64,000 nt of DNA from Siderastrea radians (GCA_964017195.1 OZ024887.1:2608881-2672880), one strand, 5' to 3'; numbered from the stretch's first letter, positions 20,454 to 30,798 are shown. The notes: a model not told the origin generated them from the sequence alone. Program-made: numbers and translations.

Positions 20454-21509
20454 GCATGATCTCTCTCCAGATATACCACCAACGCTATAGTCCAGTTTGT
20501 GTCCCTTCAATTTTTCTGGGTAATCGATTCTACCACATCAGTAGAGACTTGGTCGTTTCTTATTGCCGTGCAATGAACGTCATTGATGAAAAAATAAACA
20601 ACGTCTTGTTTAACATACCTTTTATTTCCAGAGCATTTGTTTATTGCACTGCAAATAACCTCATTTCACCTCATGTTTTAGCAAGTAAGAATTGCATGCT
20701 ATGGCCACTCCCCAAACATCACTCCGCTGTATAATATTCGTGAAGGAAACGGAGTTTAACTGCTTGCTCGCAGTGTTTTTGTTCAAAGTATGATGGCAGC
20801 ACGTTCTTTATTAAAGCGAACAAAATTATGCCAGAGACTCTACTTGGCCTGTAAACCAACAATAAATAACTATACGAGTTTCTCCTGTGCCATATTGCTG
20901 CTATACCACTCTTCGTTTTTTTGTCTCCCGCACTTCCTTCCACTAACAAGTCTCAGAAAATGTGGCCCGTCCAAACTATGTTTGCCCCAGGTCCCACGGA
21001 TTCTCTTCATTCTAAGAAAAACAACACAACAGTGAATTGGCAAAACCTTAAAAAATACTGTGCAAGAATAGATCCTAACAGTTGAGCTCTTTTCTCTTAG
21101 GGACTGCGCACTCGGAGCGCGAGCTAGGAACTTGACTACGTTTGTGAGGCACTCGAATGTTTCCTTTCTTGCCTTGTTTTTGCTGTACACCGAAGGCTGG
21201 AAAACTCTTTTGTTTCCCAGTGGCTTGCATTATGGAGGTGATGGCGTCAAGTAAGGGGGAGGGGGAGGGGAGGGGGATGGCTCATAAACGACTGTGATTA
21301 ATTCCTCTCGCCGCCGCACGTTCACTTTAGTACACCCTCGTTTCCAACTCTCAAAATTATTTAGTAATAAAACTAAAACGAAAGAGGACTCTCTCTAAGT
21401 CAGCTGTTGGCATTTTCAACTGTTAATTTTTTTTTATCTTGATTCTTTTTGTTACTTATGGCGGCAACAAGGCAACATTTTCTTGCAATCAAAATTATAA
21501 GAAAAGAAA
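20454..21509. repeat. Module A, copy 5
   Basis: From CATGATCTCTCTCCAGATAT to a tRNA-His relic. It shares part of the long-form insert with 17900-18120. Confidence 0.6.
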
Positions 21510-21580
21510 TGCCGAGACCAGGATTCGAATTTGGGTTATTGCGTCACAACGCAGTGTACTAACCACTATACAATCTCGGC
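21510..21580 (-). pseudogene. tRNA-His relic, minus strand
   Basis: One base is deleted in the 3' half of the anticodon arm (GTGACGCAA), and the D arm and T arm carry changes. A TTTT run still follows. Confidence 0.75.
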
Positions 21581-21829
21581 TTGGACGTTTCCTGGAGTGA
21601 AATTTTAGTTCTTTTTATGATACAAGGAGTTGTCCGGCGAACAATCGTTTTAGTGCTTTTTTCGCACGTTTAAAAACCTAATTATTATTCAACAAGAAGA
21701 GTCAAGGAGTCGAAATTCTAGAAGCGGGCTTTTTGTGAGTTTTCTAGTTTCTTTCGGAATCGCAGTTTTGTAAAGTCGTCGTAAATTGGTCCTTCGAGCC
21801 GGATATCGTTATCGTCGGTTTATCCTTTA
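21581..21829. repeat. Module II, copy 3, with retroelement-leader-like motif
   Basis: Matches module II and then reads ATTGGTCCTTCGAGCCGGA at 21785-21803, just before the gag-like ORF. Similar TGG-type leader sequences sit between LTR and gag in some BEL/Pao elements. This comparison is from memory and is tentative. Confidence 0.4.
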
Positions 21830-22482
21830 TCGTTCGGAATGGCCTGCAAAGACGAAGGAGCGAATGAAACTACAGAAGACGCCGAGCGGATGTGAAGAAA
21901 GCTTGAATATCTTGATTGAAGAAAAGCAGCATTCAAAGAAATCCTTACAAAAAGCAGAAAAAAGGTGGAAGAAATCTATCCAGGAATGGAAGTCGAACTA
22001 TGATAAGATAGGTGAAAGAACGGTTGCTGCACGCATTGGAAAATGCGAATTTAACAACTCAACAAATTATCGCTTTGAAAGCTGACGAGTTTAAACAAGG
22101 AGATTTAGAAGAATGGTTGGATCAATTGCGGATCGAAGAAGAAGATAGCGTCGACAAAGTTGAAGAAGATTTAGAACGTCGTGTAGAAGCTCCTTTATTG
22201 GTTACCGGAGATTTTGCCACCGATTATGCGAGCGAAGTTGAGGAAAAAACTAGTCAAACCTCGGAATCGTCTGATGTTCCGCAAGCTTTGAAAGCGGCAG
22301 AAATGCTAAAGGCAGAGGTGGCTTCATTACAGGAAGAGGAAAAGAAAAGAGGACTACAAGAGGAACTTAAACTACGAGACCGAACAGTGCAAATCAAAGT
22401 TCTACAGTAAAGAGACGAGGCCGCACGTTTGAAAGTAGAAGCTGAACTGTTGTCGCAATATGGTCAATCTAAAGAGAAGTAG
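21830..22482 (+). pseudogene. Gag-like coiled-coil ORF fragment, broken
   Basis: A highly charged, heptad-rich reading frame follows ATG at 21839, but only by changing frame at least twice (near 21890 and 22015), and it is crossed by a stop at 22408. Recognisable blocks are EEKQHSKKSLQKAEKRWKKS, LKADEFKQGDLEEWLDQL, EALKAAEMLKAEV-type helices and EAELLSQYGQSKEK. The Lys/Glu-rich N-terminal coiled coil would suit a retrotransposon gag (BEL/Pao-like), but no protease, RT or zinc knuckle follows, so the assignment is weak. The flanks are repeat modules, which also argues for a mobile-element remnant rather than a host gene. Confidence 0.45.
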
Positions 22483-22888
22483 TCCGTTCGAAAGTTCAGC
22501 AGCAAAGATTGCAGCGTTGACTGTGATCAGCGGAGATAAAGATCTTTATCATGACCTGAAAGCGCACTTTGAAATATTCGTGGATCGTATGAAAGTTTTA
22601 AACTCGAGATGATGAAGTTGAAAAACCCTCTATCCGGAAAACCTTTAGAGCTGTTGAGCGCTTAAGCGCTTAGGACATACACCTAAACAACATCAAGCTG
22701 CTTTAGACAAATTTTGAACAGAAATAGGGAAGAGAGCTAGAACCAAAGTTTTCCTTCTTTCCCAAGCACAGATACCTTAAATACATTTTGTTTTCTGAAT
22801 GGCGATCAACAGCTAATTTCTCCTCACAGAGTCAATAAAAAAATGAAAAGTTAAAAAAAGTTAAATTTTCACTCATGGAACCATCCGA
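22483..22888. repeat. Tail of the gag-like insert and right end of module I
   Basis: From about 22740 (CCAAAGTTTTCCTTCTTTCC) the sequence rejoins module I and leads to the fourth plus-strand tRNA-His. Nothing recognised before that. Confidence 0.5.
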
Positions 22889-22960
22889 GCCGCGATCGTC
22901 TAGTGGTTAGGACACTGCGTTGTGGCCGCAGTAACCCAGGTTCGAATCCTGGTCCCGGCA
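22889..22960 (+). tRNA. tRNA-His (anticodon GUG), copy 4 of 4 identical
   Basis: Identical to 13043-13114. The stop is TCTTCTTTTA, and a (TTA)n microsatellite replaces the usual module C flank. The shared tRNA ends exactly where homology to the other copies ends. Confidence 0.85.
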
Positions 22961-22965
22961 TCTTC

Positions 22966-22967
<2 letters not shown>

Positions 22968-23011
<44 letters not shown>

Positions 23012-23013
23012 TA
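22968..23013. repeat. (TTA)n microsatellite
   Basis: About 15 TTA units directly after tRNA-His copy 4. Confidence 0.95.
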
Positions 23014-23284
23014 TTCCGAGTTTCACGAATGAGCGCCACTAGGATATATATACTTTTAACTATTAGAATATTTTATTACCTTTTCATAAATCATTAGTAT
23101 TTTTAACCTATTGATTGATTTGTAATGCAGATTATCATTACTATCAACAATAAGAAGAAGAATTAAGAATTAAGAAAAGAATTTTACTTCTTTAAAATTT
23201 TTTTAAAATAAATAATTTGATTGTAATTTCTTAGCATCTTATTCTTATCTGTCCATTGTATTTTCACTATGACTATCAATAAAG

Positions 23285-23318
<34 letters not shown>

Positions 23319-23319
23319 G
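23014..23319 (+). mobile_element. Possible LINE/SINE 3' end with (ATT)n tail
   Basis: AT-rich sequence ends in CTATCAATAAAGGTATTATT and about nine ATT units (23289-23319). This is the look of a retroposon 3' end on the plus strand. No coding part is left, so the call is tentative. Confidence 0.35.
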
Positions 23320-23501
23320 AACTTACAAGACTAGAAATTTAAAATAGAGTAGCCATGTAATGTGCTTAATGTGTATAAAATTTTTCTCAACATATTTTTA
23401 ACATCCTTCTTTTTTTAAAACTATTGCAGTCTTTTTTGAAAAAGACTTGAAAACTCGAACTTGCTCAGAGACTTTCTTTGGGAATGATATAGAGAAACAA
23501 A

Positions 23502-23536
23502 CTAGAATGGATATATGAAATAATCACATACGTAAA
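23502..23536 (-). CDS. Proposed last exon of the spondin-domain gene
   Basis: After a pyrimidine-rich CATATTTCATCCCCAG acceptor, the frame required by the previous donor (phase 1) reads VYVCDYFIYPF and then TAG. With it the nine exons total 1428 nt, or 475 residues plus stop. The acceptor is good and the phase fits, but an 11-residue tail has no homology support. The true end could differ. Confidence 0.35.
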
Positions 23537-23726
23537 CTGGGGATGAAATATGAGTAATTAGTTGAATACGTCTATAGGGCAAATTGACATGTTTCGATGA
23601 TCAAATGCGCTTTACAAGAATAGAAATTAAACGAAAATGTGAGCATATGAATTACAAGATAATCTAATAACGTGTATAACGTACAACAAGAAATGAGGAT
23701 GACCTTCGCACTACTAGAATTCTCAC

Positions 23727-23891
23727 CCGAACATTTGACGGCGACACATTTTCTTCTGTCTCTCAGCTTTATCGGGCAGGCCACTCCACCCTTCTTTTCA
23801 CTTTTTATAATCTTCCTTATCCTAAACTTTCTACCTCTGTTGCACTTTTTGGAACATGACGTCCAGGGAGACCATCCTGTTACAATGCAAT
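23727..23891 (-). CDS. Spondin-domain protein, exon 8 (third thrombospondin type 1 repeat)
   Basis: Acceptor CTTTTTAG, donor GTGAGA, phase 1 at both ends. The exon codes for DCIVTGWSPWTSCSKKCNRG, then a basic stretch (RKFRIRKIIKSEKKGG) and ACPIKLRDRRKCVAVKC. The six-cysteine TSP1 pattern and the WSPW C-mannosylation motif are present. The usual CSxTCG O-fucosylation site is replaced by CSKKCN. The repeat is unusually basic, which would suit binding to heparan sulfate; that function is inferred. Confidence 0.85.
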
Positions 23892-24442
23892 CTAAAAAGA
23901 GTGAAAGAATAAGGGTAAGAAAATTAAATTCAAAAGAAATCAGAGAATGGAAAGCAGAAAAGTGGCAATAGGTTCAGTTTCACAAATTACAACTGGAGAC
24001 GGAATTAAGAACAGATGCAGTAGATATAAGAAATAAAATTTTAAAATAGCAGCAAATTCGTATAATTTAAGAATTTACTGTTTGCAATTTGGTCTTCACC
24101 AAAAATAGTTGTTCATGGTAGATGTACAAAAAAGCGATGACCGTTTTGAATCTTGCTACTGTTTATTCGACTGACATTCCATGTGAAAACATTAGGTTTA
24201 TAATTTTAAACTAAATACTGGTCTGGTTTTATATCTGCCTGTTTATCCATCTACCCAGGAGCCCGTCACCCGGATAACTGGTATCTAAACGGATTTCAAG
24301 ATTGAGTTATAAGGACGGATACCTCGTCTTCATTTAATTAAGTCGCGTTTTCACACTAGAAAGGCTAGCTTGGCACATGGGTAAATTATCTGAACGAGTT
24401 CTCCCTCTCAACTGTGAAAATGTCTATTATTCTCAGTGTTTT

Positions 24443-24712
24443 TGTGTGTGAGTGTGTGTGTGTGTGTGGGGGGGGGGGGGGGGAGGTGGGCAGGGAGGTT
24501 TAAACCTCCCGCTTCCCGTACTCTTTAATCCCTGTTCCCGCCCTGTATTTGTTGGCTCCCGCCTCTTTGCGGTCTTTTGGATTGCGAAATATTCGGCAAT
24601 GTTGCGTAATTTCCCTCTTTTCTCCTGCTTCCCGAACCCTGTTCTCCCGCCTTCCGTACACCTCCCACCCCCGTTTTCCCCGGTTTCCCGCTTCCCTGTT
24701 CCCCTCTACATC
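24443..24712. mobile_element. GC-rich MITE-like element with (GT)n/(G)n edge, in intron 7
   Basis: A GT repeat and a 16-G run lead into GGGCAGGGAGGTTTAAACCT CCCGCTTCCCG. The rest is rich in CTCCCGCCTCCCG motifs and holds ATTGCGAAATATTCGGCAAT. It ends in CCCTGTTCCCCTCTAC, inverted to its beginning. It is a diverged relative of the element found in each unit of the tandem array (42506, 51787, 61069). The Pro/Arg-rich open frames on both strands are artefacts. Confidence 0.7.
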
Positions 24713-25010
24713 TCAGAGTGTCTTTGGTTGAGTGGGCCCGTGAAATAACTATGGAGTGAAAGCCGAGGTCCGATTTCAGTCTCATAATTTTCTGTAATTT
24801 ACTATGAGAGGTGTGTGACATGCGAAATATTTAGGTAACATCATTCACTGAACACACAGGAAGAGGCTTTATAATGGTCGCAGATTATATGATACACTTT
24901 AAGGAGCCTAAAAAGCTAAACGTCAACCCTCATCATCTTTTTAGGATAAAGCGATATTGGGTCGCTAGAAATGGTCAACAACTATTTCTGGCAACCACAA
25001 GTTAGCCTAC

Positions 25011-25217
25011 CGTTGCTTTTCTCTAAAGGACACTTGGGAAGTTTGCATCTCCTCCATCTTATAAGCGAGTAGAAGTCTGGGCACGGCTTTCCCCCAGGCC
25101 CCGCTTTTTGCAGAATCGTACGCGACCGAAATTTGCCGCCTCGTCCACACGTACCCCGGCATCCACTCCACGATGACCAGGGAGATAGCTTACAGTTTTG
25201 TTTGGGAGTAGCAGGAA
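25011..25217 (-). CDS. Spondin-domain protein, exon 7 (second thrombospondin type 1 repeat)
   Basis: Acceptor TTTCCCCAG, donor GTAGGC, phase 1 at both ends. After a short linker (VPATPKQN) it codes for CKLSPWSSWSGCRGTCGRGG and GKPCPDFYSLIRWRRCKLPKC. The six cysteines, WSSW and CRGTCG give a standard TSP1 repeat, with the C-mannosylation and O-fucosylation motifs both present. Confidence 0.9.
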
Positions 25218-25507
25218 CTGGGGAAATAAAGAAAAGGTTAAGTTGGAAAACAGTAACAAAGGTTCGAGTGACATTCATACAGAGCCTATCAATCAGAGAA
25301 ATGGCACCAAACTAGCAATGTTGCAAAAACACTGGCCTTTCATCAAGCTAAATTTGAGCTTGTGTAAACCCCAGAAATTTTTGCAGGCACCACTTTGAGC
25401 AAGAATCTGGAGGTAGAGTGGCAAAAGCAACAATGTTGTGCGCAAGGTGGCAGTGTATATCCGGGCTTCAAACCCAATCAAAATAAGACAAGTCATGTGG
25501 TACCTAC

Positions 25508-25681
25508 CGGAACAATTGCGCACAATGCAAGGTTTGGAATCATCCAGTTTTGGGCACGGTAGCCCGTCATTCATTGGCTTCTTGGTTATTGCTCGACCCC
25601 TAAGCTGAACACCATAACCGCACGTGACCGAGCACGGTCTCCATGACGACCAACGGGAAACTTCACAATGAACTCTTTCAT
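25508..25681 (-). CDS. Spondin-domain protein, exon 6 (first thrombospondin type 1 repeat)
   Basis: Acceptor TTTCATACAG, donor GTAGGT, phase 1 at both ends. It codes for HERVHCEVSRWSSWRPCSVT CGYGVQLRGR, then DGLPCPKLDDSKPCIVRNCS. WSSW and CSVTCG are textbook TSP1 motifs. All three TSP1 exons share phase 1-1, which allows exon-wise duplication. Confidence 0.92.
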
Positions 25682-26408
25682 CTGTATGAAACACAAAATG
25701 AGCGAAAATAGTTATTGAGATCTAAACAATCGACGTATATTAACTTAAGATACACAGATTGAAATTAAACGTTCAAGATTTAAGGTTTTTTTCCTCTTTT
25801 TGTTAGACTTCTGCACAATAGTATGTTCTAAGATTGTATCACATTCTATTTCAAGAGTGAAAGACATCCTAGCAATGACTTTCGAATGTTAGCCGAGTAA
25901 CAAAGTAAAACTGATCGCTGAACCTTAACTGAAAGGGTATAAGATATTACTGCAGTGACACTGGTTATCGATGTTGCACCTGAACGCAAATCCTAGCAAG
26001 GTCATGGGTTCGAGTATCCTTCAAGTCTGAATTTTTCACTTCAGGGTTTCATGCTTTTCAGCTAATGAGTAACTGATTTCACTGAAAAATGTTTCATTAA
26101 CCAATCAACTAAGTAGCAGGCAAACGTGACATGGTTTAAGCCTTCTTTCTCGATCCTGGCACCGTAATTGCACGTCCTTGGTTTCAGTTTTCACTGAGTC
26201 GTTGCGTTGGTTTGCTTGGCTAAATGAGATATCTTTGGTTTTGGACGTTAAAAAGTCACCACAAAAAGACTGCGTTTCTTAGAAATCATGTGGTACCAGT
26301 TAATCAATAAATAGCCACTCGAAATAACGAGATACTGCACTCGATTGGCCGTACTCAGAAATATTAACTATAACAATTCAGAGACGATTACAACAAGTTC
26401 CTTACTGA

Positions 26409-26716
26409 GAAAGATGGAATATTCAGTTTGTCACAAGCGTGGGACAAAGAAAAAATCTGAGTCCCCGACGGGAATCGAACCCATGACCTTCCGTAGACCT
26501 GTACTGACCTTTACTGAACGCAGTAAATATGACCTCGCTCGCCACGAGTCTCCCAGTAGCTCAGTGGTTAGAGCGCCCGACTGGTCTACGGGAGGTCATG
26601 GGTTCGATTCCCGTCGGGGACTCAGATTTTTTCTTTGTCCCACGCTCGTGACAAACTGAATATTCCATCTTTCTCATTTCTTTCCGAACTTAAAATTTAC
26701 CATCTTTCTTTCTTTA
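26409..26716. mobile_element. tRNA-like foldback retroposon with 14-bp target duplication, in intron 5
   Basis: The 308-bp insert is flanked by the direct repeat AAGTTCCTTACTGA (26395-26408 and 26717-26730). Its two arms (about 26407-26497 and 26585-26675) are nearly perfect reverse complements. Each contains the end of a tRNA-like sequence. The right arm reads AGTAGCTCAGTGGTTAGAGC (A box) and GGTTCGATTCCCGTC (B box), then a T run. A tRNA fold is only approximate (possible anticodon GGT, with clashes in the acceptor and anticodon stems), so I do not call a gene. The long TSD points to LINE-assisted retroposition. Confidence 0.7.
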
Positions 26717-26893
26717 AAGTTCCTTACTGATATCGGAAATCTAAAGATGCCAGAATATGAAATATATAATGAATTGCCTAGGCGGTAGTTATCAGGTATT
26801 AAACTTCATAAAAACAAGTCTTATCTCAGTGCTGTTGCGTTTATTGTTATTCTAGAATACAGCCAACCGAAGGCGCACGCTACGTGCACTCAC

Positions 26894-27109
26894 GTTCAGG
26901 GTAGGGCGGTGGTTCTGGTATACCGCACGCACCGGAAGTGTGCATAAGCCGCAGTTTAATCTGACCGAAAGGTCGTATGACATCACTGCCTTCTCTGTTC
27001 GGAAATGATCCCTGGGAATGCTGGTGAGTGTATCTGGTGATATTCCTTATCGGTTGCTGAGGTTCTGATTTTCTGTTGGCTGAGATGAAAGTTATGCCGT
27101 CATCCGTAC
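26894..27109 (-). CDS. Spondin-domain protein, exon 5 (end of the Spondin_N domain)
   Basis: Acceptor CTTCTAG (phase 1), donor GTGAGT (phase 1). It codes for TDDGITFISANRKSEPQQPI RNITRYTHQHSQGSFPNREG and on to FGQIKLRLMHTSG, then a proline-rich linker, CGIPEPPPYPE. Joined to exon 4 it gives DLYPWDAGTDDGITF, the conserved YPWDAGTD-G-TF segment of spondins, followed by the repeat-poor P-I-x-x-I-T region typical of the C-terminal half of Spondin_N. Confidence 0.9.
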
Positions 27110-27283
27110 CTAGAAGGGTTGATAAATATGATGTTAGCTGGCTCGACGAGAGACAATCGCTTTCTTTTCTGTTAATTTCAAGCTTTTAAATCAAGTACGA
27201 TTAAATTTTCACCCGACTATAGTAAGTTATGAAATTTTGCGGGTGTCAGTGTTCTTAAAATATCTGCGATTTTTCCTCCCGAA

Positions 27284-27712
27284 GGGGGGTGGGTACTCCC
27301 TATAATGGGCTATACGTGGAGGCTCCGCCCGAAAGGGGTACCTTTTTCAGGCTTCAAGTATATAAAAGGGTAGGGATTTCACGAGCTGAAGTATGTGAAA
27401 GGGTAGGGAAATCTGTCATTTAGGTATTTAAAAGGGCCTTTAATTAAAACATTTCGAGTAGACGCACGTTATGACTGAATCATTTTAATTTATTAAACAC
27501 TACATGAAAACGACAAGAAGACTTCCTTCCAAGGGTTTAGAAAAGGGATGCAGTGCTCTTAAGCAGGTATGTGAAAGGGGTAACCATTTTTCAATGGAAG
27601 GTATGTGAAAGGGGTACCTTTTCTGTCAAAAATGGTATATAAAAGGGTAAGGGGTTGGACATCGGGGCGGAGCCTCCCCGTACAAAAATTTGTTGAGTGA
27701 CCCCCCCCCCCC
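27284..27712. mobile_element. Inverted-repeat DNA element (MITE-like) in intron 4
   Basis: The left end is GGGGGGTGGGTACTCCC..GTGGAGGCTCCGCCC; the right end is GGGCGGAGCCTCCCCGTAC.. and a 12-C run, so the ends are inverted repeats. Inside, GTATGTGAAAGGGGTA-type units recur about six times. The pattern resembles an abundant coral repeat as I remember it. No transposase is encoded. Confidence 0.75.
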
Positions 27713-28764
27713 GGGTTTTTCCTACGATCCGTAAAAAACAAATACGATTTTCACGAAAAGTTGCTCCACTTTTTTTAATAAGCAAATGCTATTATTATAG
27801 CATGTGAATCGTGCAAAATTGCACAGGCGACCACCCTGCTAGGAAAGCCTTTATTTAAGAAAAAGAAACGAAAAAAGAGAGGCTCTACACTATTGTCTGC
27901 GACTGCTCTGGAGGAAAACAGGGAAAAACGTAAAGTTAACCGCGTAAAAAGTTAACGAGCTGAACTTATTGCGTCATTTGTGGCAGGGTGGCTACAAGAG
28001 AAATTGTTCAGTGCGCGCTTACGGCGGGACATATGCAAATAGTTGCACCGCCCTCCTGTGCTGTGAAAACAAACGAAACACTCGTGTAACAGCGGCTTTG
28101 GAATCAACAAGAGTTCACATCCCGCAACCTCTCATCGCCTAAAGCTCTAAAAGATGCCTGATTGAACCCGTCCGCTTTTTTTCTCAATTATAGTTGAGCA
28201 AGAAGCGCAAGCATACACGAGCACACGCACTCACGCAGTAAAACTGTCCATGCGTGGAAGCTTGACGCGCAATCAGTGGCCCGATTTACTTGTCACGAAT
28301 TGGCCAATTTCAACTCCTTTACGCCCATATGTGTGTTTCGCTTCCTGCGATCGAAAGATTATCATTGAAGGAGAAGAGGGACTTCTCCTGGACTGTGTCA
28401 ATATAATTTGATATTACAATTTAAATGGACCTGAGATTGGAGCCTGAGCCATGGAAGCCGGGCATGGAAGTTGAAGATGTCGGCTAAGTAAGTACCTAGT
28501 AACACGCAGAGCAGGAAATTATAGTGCTAACAGCGCTCGCCTTCTACCAAAGTGACCGGTCTCGGCTCCAAAAGTGGTTTGAGTTTGTTATTGGTTAAAA
28601 AAAAAAAACATTTCTGAATTCTTAATCCAGTCCTCAAGTTTTAATCCTCAATAAACAAACTCTCTTTTATTTTTTTTAAAATTATGTGAAAGCGAAGAAT
28701 GCTTCTCAACCAATCACAAGAAAAGAAAAATCAACAGAATGATAAAAGTTGTAATTGTTGTTAC

Positions 28765-28970
28765 CAGCATCCCATGGGTAAAGATCCTTCACAATTTGTT
28801 TCTTCCAGGTACAATTCCTGTCACAAAGGTTTATCCGGTCCACACCAACATTCCAGTCAGGACTCGGGTACATCTTTGTGAGCGCTGACACAAGGTTGCG
28901 CCTGCTGTCCGCTTTAAATGTCGCGGATACCTGGTCGTGACTCTTGTACAGCATTCGAGTCTTGATAATG
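28765..28970 (-). CDS. Spondin-domain protein, exon 4 (middle of the Spondin_N domain)
   Basis: Acceptor TTTTTATTCTCAG (phase 2), donor GTAACA (phase 1). It codes for IIKTRMLYKSHDQVSATFKA, then NLVSALTKMYPSPDWNVGVD and RINLCDRNCTWKKQIVKDLY. The block SPDWNVGVDxxNLC is the strongest Spondin_N signature. Confidence 0.93.
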
Positions 28971-29282
28971 CTGAGAATAAAAACAGACAAGTAACATGCA
29001 TTTTTAGAATATCATTTTAAATAAGCAGTGCCTTTATATATTCTACAGAAACACGCTAAATTTAACATGCTATGCCAATTTCTGTCATTTTCTAAAACAA
29101 CTATAAAATATTTTGCGGCCCTTTGTTTCTATATATGTGAATCCATTGAAACACTGGTAGAAGTTTGGGAGGAGTCGAATAAACAGTGGGAAAAACTAGT
29201 CTCCTACCTAGACGCCACCATTAGGGACGTTTAGATCGGACTAGGAGTACGACACATACACAAGCTTTTCAAACCTAGTACG

Positions 29283-29490
29283 CATGGAGGCAGCGTTGCC
29301 GAGTAGTTTAGGGCCCTGGATTTCAACTCGGTCGCCATGGGATCAAATCCCGCTCTGGCCACTAACAGGAGTTGTTTCTCAGTAGTCCCGAGTTCAACTC
29401 CTCGGTTGTGTTTGTAGATAGCCAAGTGGTCTGCCTCCGGCCAGTTGGGGTCCTTACTTGTTATTTTCAGTTTGGTATTTCTTTCTTATT
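29283..29490 (+). mobile_element. tRNA-headed SINE in intron 3
   Basis: The head reads GGCAGCGTTGCCGAGTAGTT (A box) and GGGATCAAATCCCGC (degenerate B box), resembling a Leu/Ser-type tRNA. It is followed by a body with CCCGAGTTCAACTCCTCGG and CTGCCTCCGGCCAGTTGGG. Same orientation as the window, opposite to the host gene. The layout is that of a Pol III SINE. Confidence 0.75.
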
Positions 29491-29828
29491 ATTCGTTTTC
29501 ATACACACGGCTCTACAAGCCTATGACTTTAAACACATACAGTGAATGGACAAAGGTTATTTACATTTTTTTGGTACGTTTTAGGTTGTGGTCTAGCACA
29601 CCGATCTTGCTCCCAATGATCCTTTTCTACGGGTCAGCAACACGGACAGTTTTGTCTGTTCCTTTCCTAACCGTGTTAGACTCAGAGGTTCATCTGTACC
29701 CTATTGCTGACATTAGTAAATGGAAGGAAGCTAAACATTAAAGGACGTCTACTCATGCAAATATTGACCATTCCAGTGTGCCCATTAATTTACAACCCAT
29801 CCCTAGTGATAGCTGTCTTAAGCCTAAC

Positions 29829-30033
29829 CTGAAAACATTGTCCCTCTGATTTTTCATTTCTCTCTCCAGTGTATCAACAGCTCCCCACTCGCTGACCTTG
29901 GTAACTCCGGGGGATGCCATTCCTCCATACTCCCATACGACATAATCCTTGCTGTGTGACGCGCCTATAAGTGGAGACCAGCGAGCCATTGGTCCAGGAA
30001 AATGCCGGGGGTATGTTGCTTTTGTCCATTTAC
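29829..30033 (-). CDS. Spondin-domain protein, exon 3 (start of the Spondin_N domain)
   Basis: Acceptor CATTGAAAG (phase 1), donor GTTAGG (phase 2). It codes for GKWTKATYPRHFPGPMARWS PLIGASHSKDYVVWEYGGMA, then SPGVTKVSEWGAVDTLEREM. Family hallmarks are GKW, YP-x-x-FP, WSPLIGASH and WEYGG-A-S-GV-x-x-x-EWG. In spondins this domain is a beta-sandwich that binds divalent metal and cell-surface partners. Confidence 0.93.
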
Positions 30034-30798
30034 CTTTCAATGGAAGAAAGCGTTAGCTTGCAATAAAACCTGCATACAAGAACTAGCATTTTTCCAAGTT
30101 AGCCCAAGAGGTTCTCATTTTTTTATGTCCACTGAGAAATTAGGCTGGGTCTTATTCTTAAGGGGAAAAGTTCTTATCGTTCGTCAGAAAACTATTTCAA
30201 TATGGATATGGTCTCATGCTTCTATTATGACAACATTTTAAGCAACCACAGCCCATTTCCTTCAGGTCCGCTAGTTTATATAAACCAACAACATGTCCTT
30301 TATTTTTTGAAATATGAACCAGGTTCAATTTTTAGGCTACAACAATGAAAAACACGAGAGATATGCAAAGATGGGCATTCTGAACAGGCTCTAGAGGCAC
30401 TATGCACCAGAAATTGCGAAAATGGCGAAGGGGAGGAAGAAGTGCTTCTCTCTTCTTGTCATTCATTCTTCCCTGTTCTAAAACAAATTTGCGCACAAGG
30501 TTTACGCGCGGCGGCATAATTATTCGGTAGTCACGACATTGACTGATGTTGATTCTCTTCCAGGAATTTGACTCCGTGAATAAAATGTTTACCCGTATCC
30601 TATTAGTTGGACACTTTCGCGTAATAGTCTTGCCGTGCACAGTTTTATTTGTTCATAAATCTTTGTAAAACGACATTTTCGTGAAATTACTCCACTCCTT
30701 CTGAAGGCTCAGGGTTAATAAAGTCAATAAATAACATAAGGTTTCTTCCACGAAACATAAGGAGAACACGAGACAAAAAACAACAAAATATTAGTTAC

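Larger units (their letters stand above)
7735..22965. repeat. Array of a diverged ~3-kb repeat carrying tRNA-His copies in both orientations
   Basis: The same modules recur in order. Module A runs from a CACCAACGCTATAG-type start to a minus-strand tRNA-His. It is followed by module I (leading to a plus-strand tRNA-His) or module II (a different continuation), then by module C, which leads back to A. A starts near 8941, 14209, 17490 and 20454, giving spacings of about 5.3, 3.3 and 3.0 kb; the first shrinks to about 2 kb once two retrotransposon insertions are subtracted. Flanks differ between copies by many substitutions and indels, so the array is not recent. I cannot tell whether it arose by tandem duplication of a tRNA locus or by nested insertion of one mobile family. 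Confidence 0.75.

Noticed and set aside
24452..24821. Pro/Arg-rich frames on both strands, repeated at 42467, 51749 and 61050
   Set aside because: They are readings of the GC-rich MITE (CTCCCGCC repeats).
26552..26625. Plus-strand tRNA gene (A and B boxes, possible anticodon GGT)
   Set aside because: Acceptor and anticodon stems have clashes and the sequence is one arm of a foldback insertion, so it is annotated as a mobile element.
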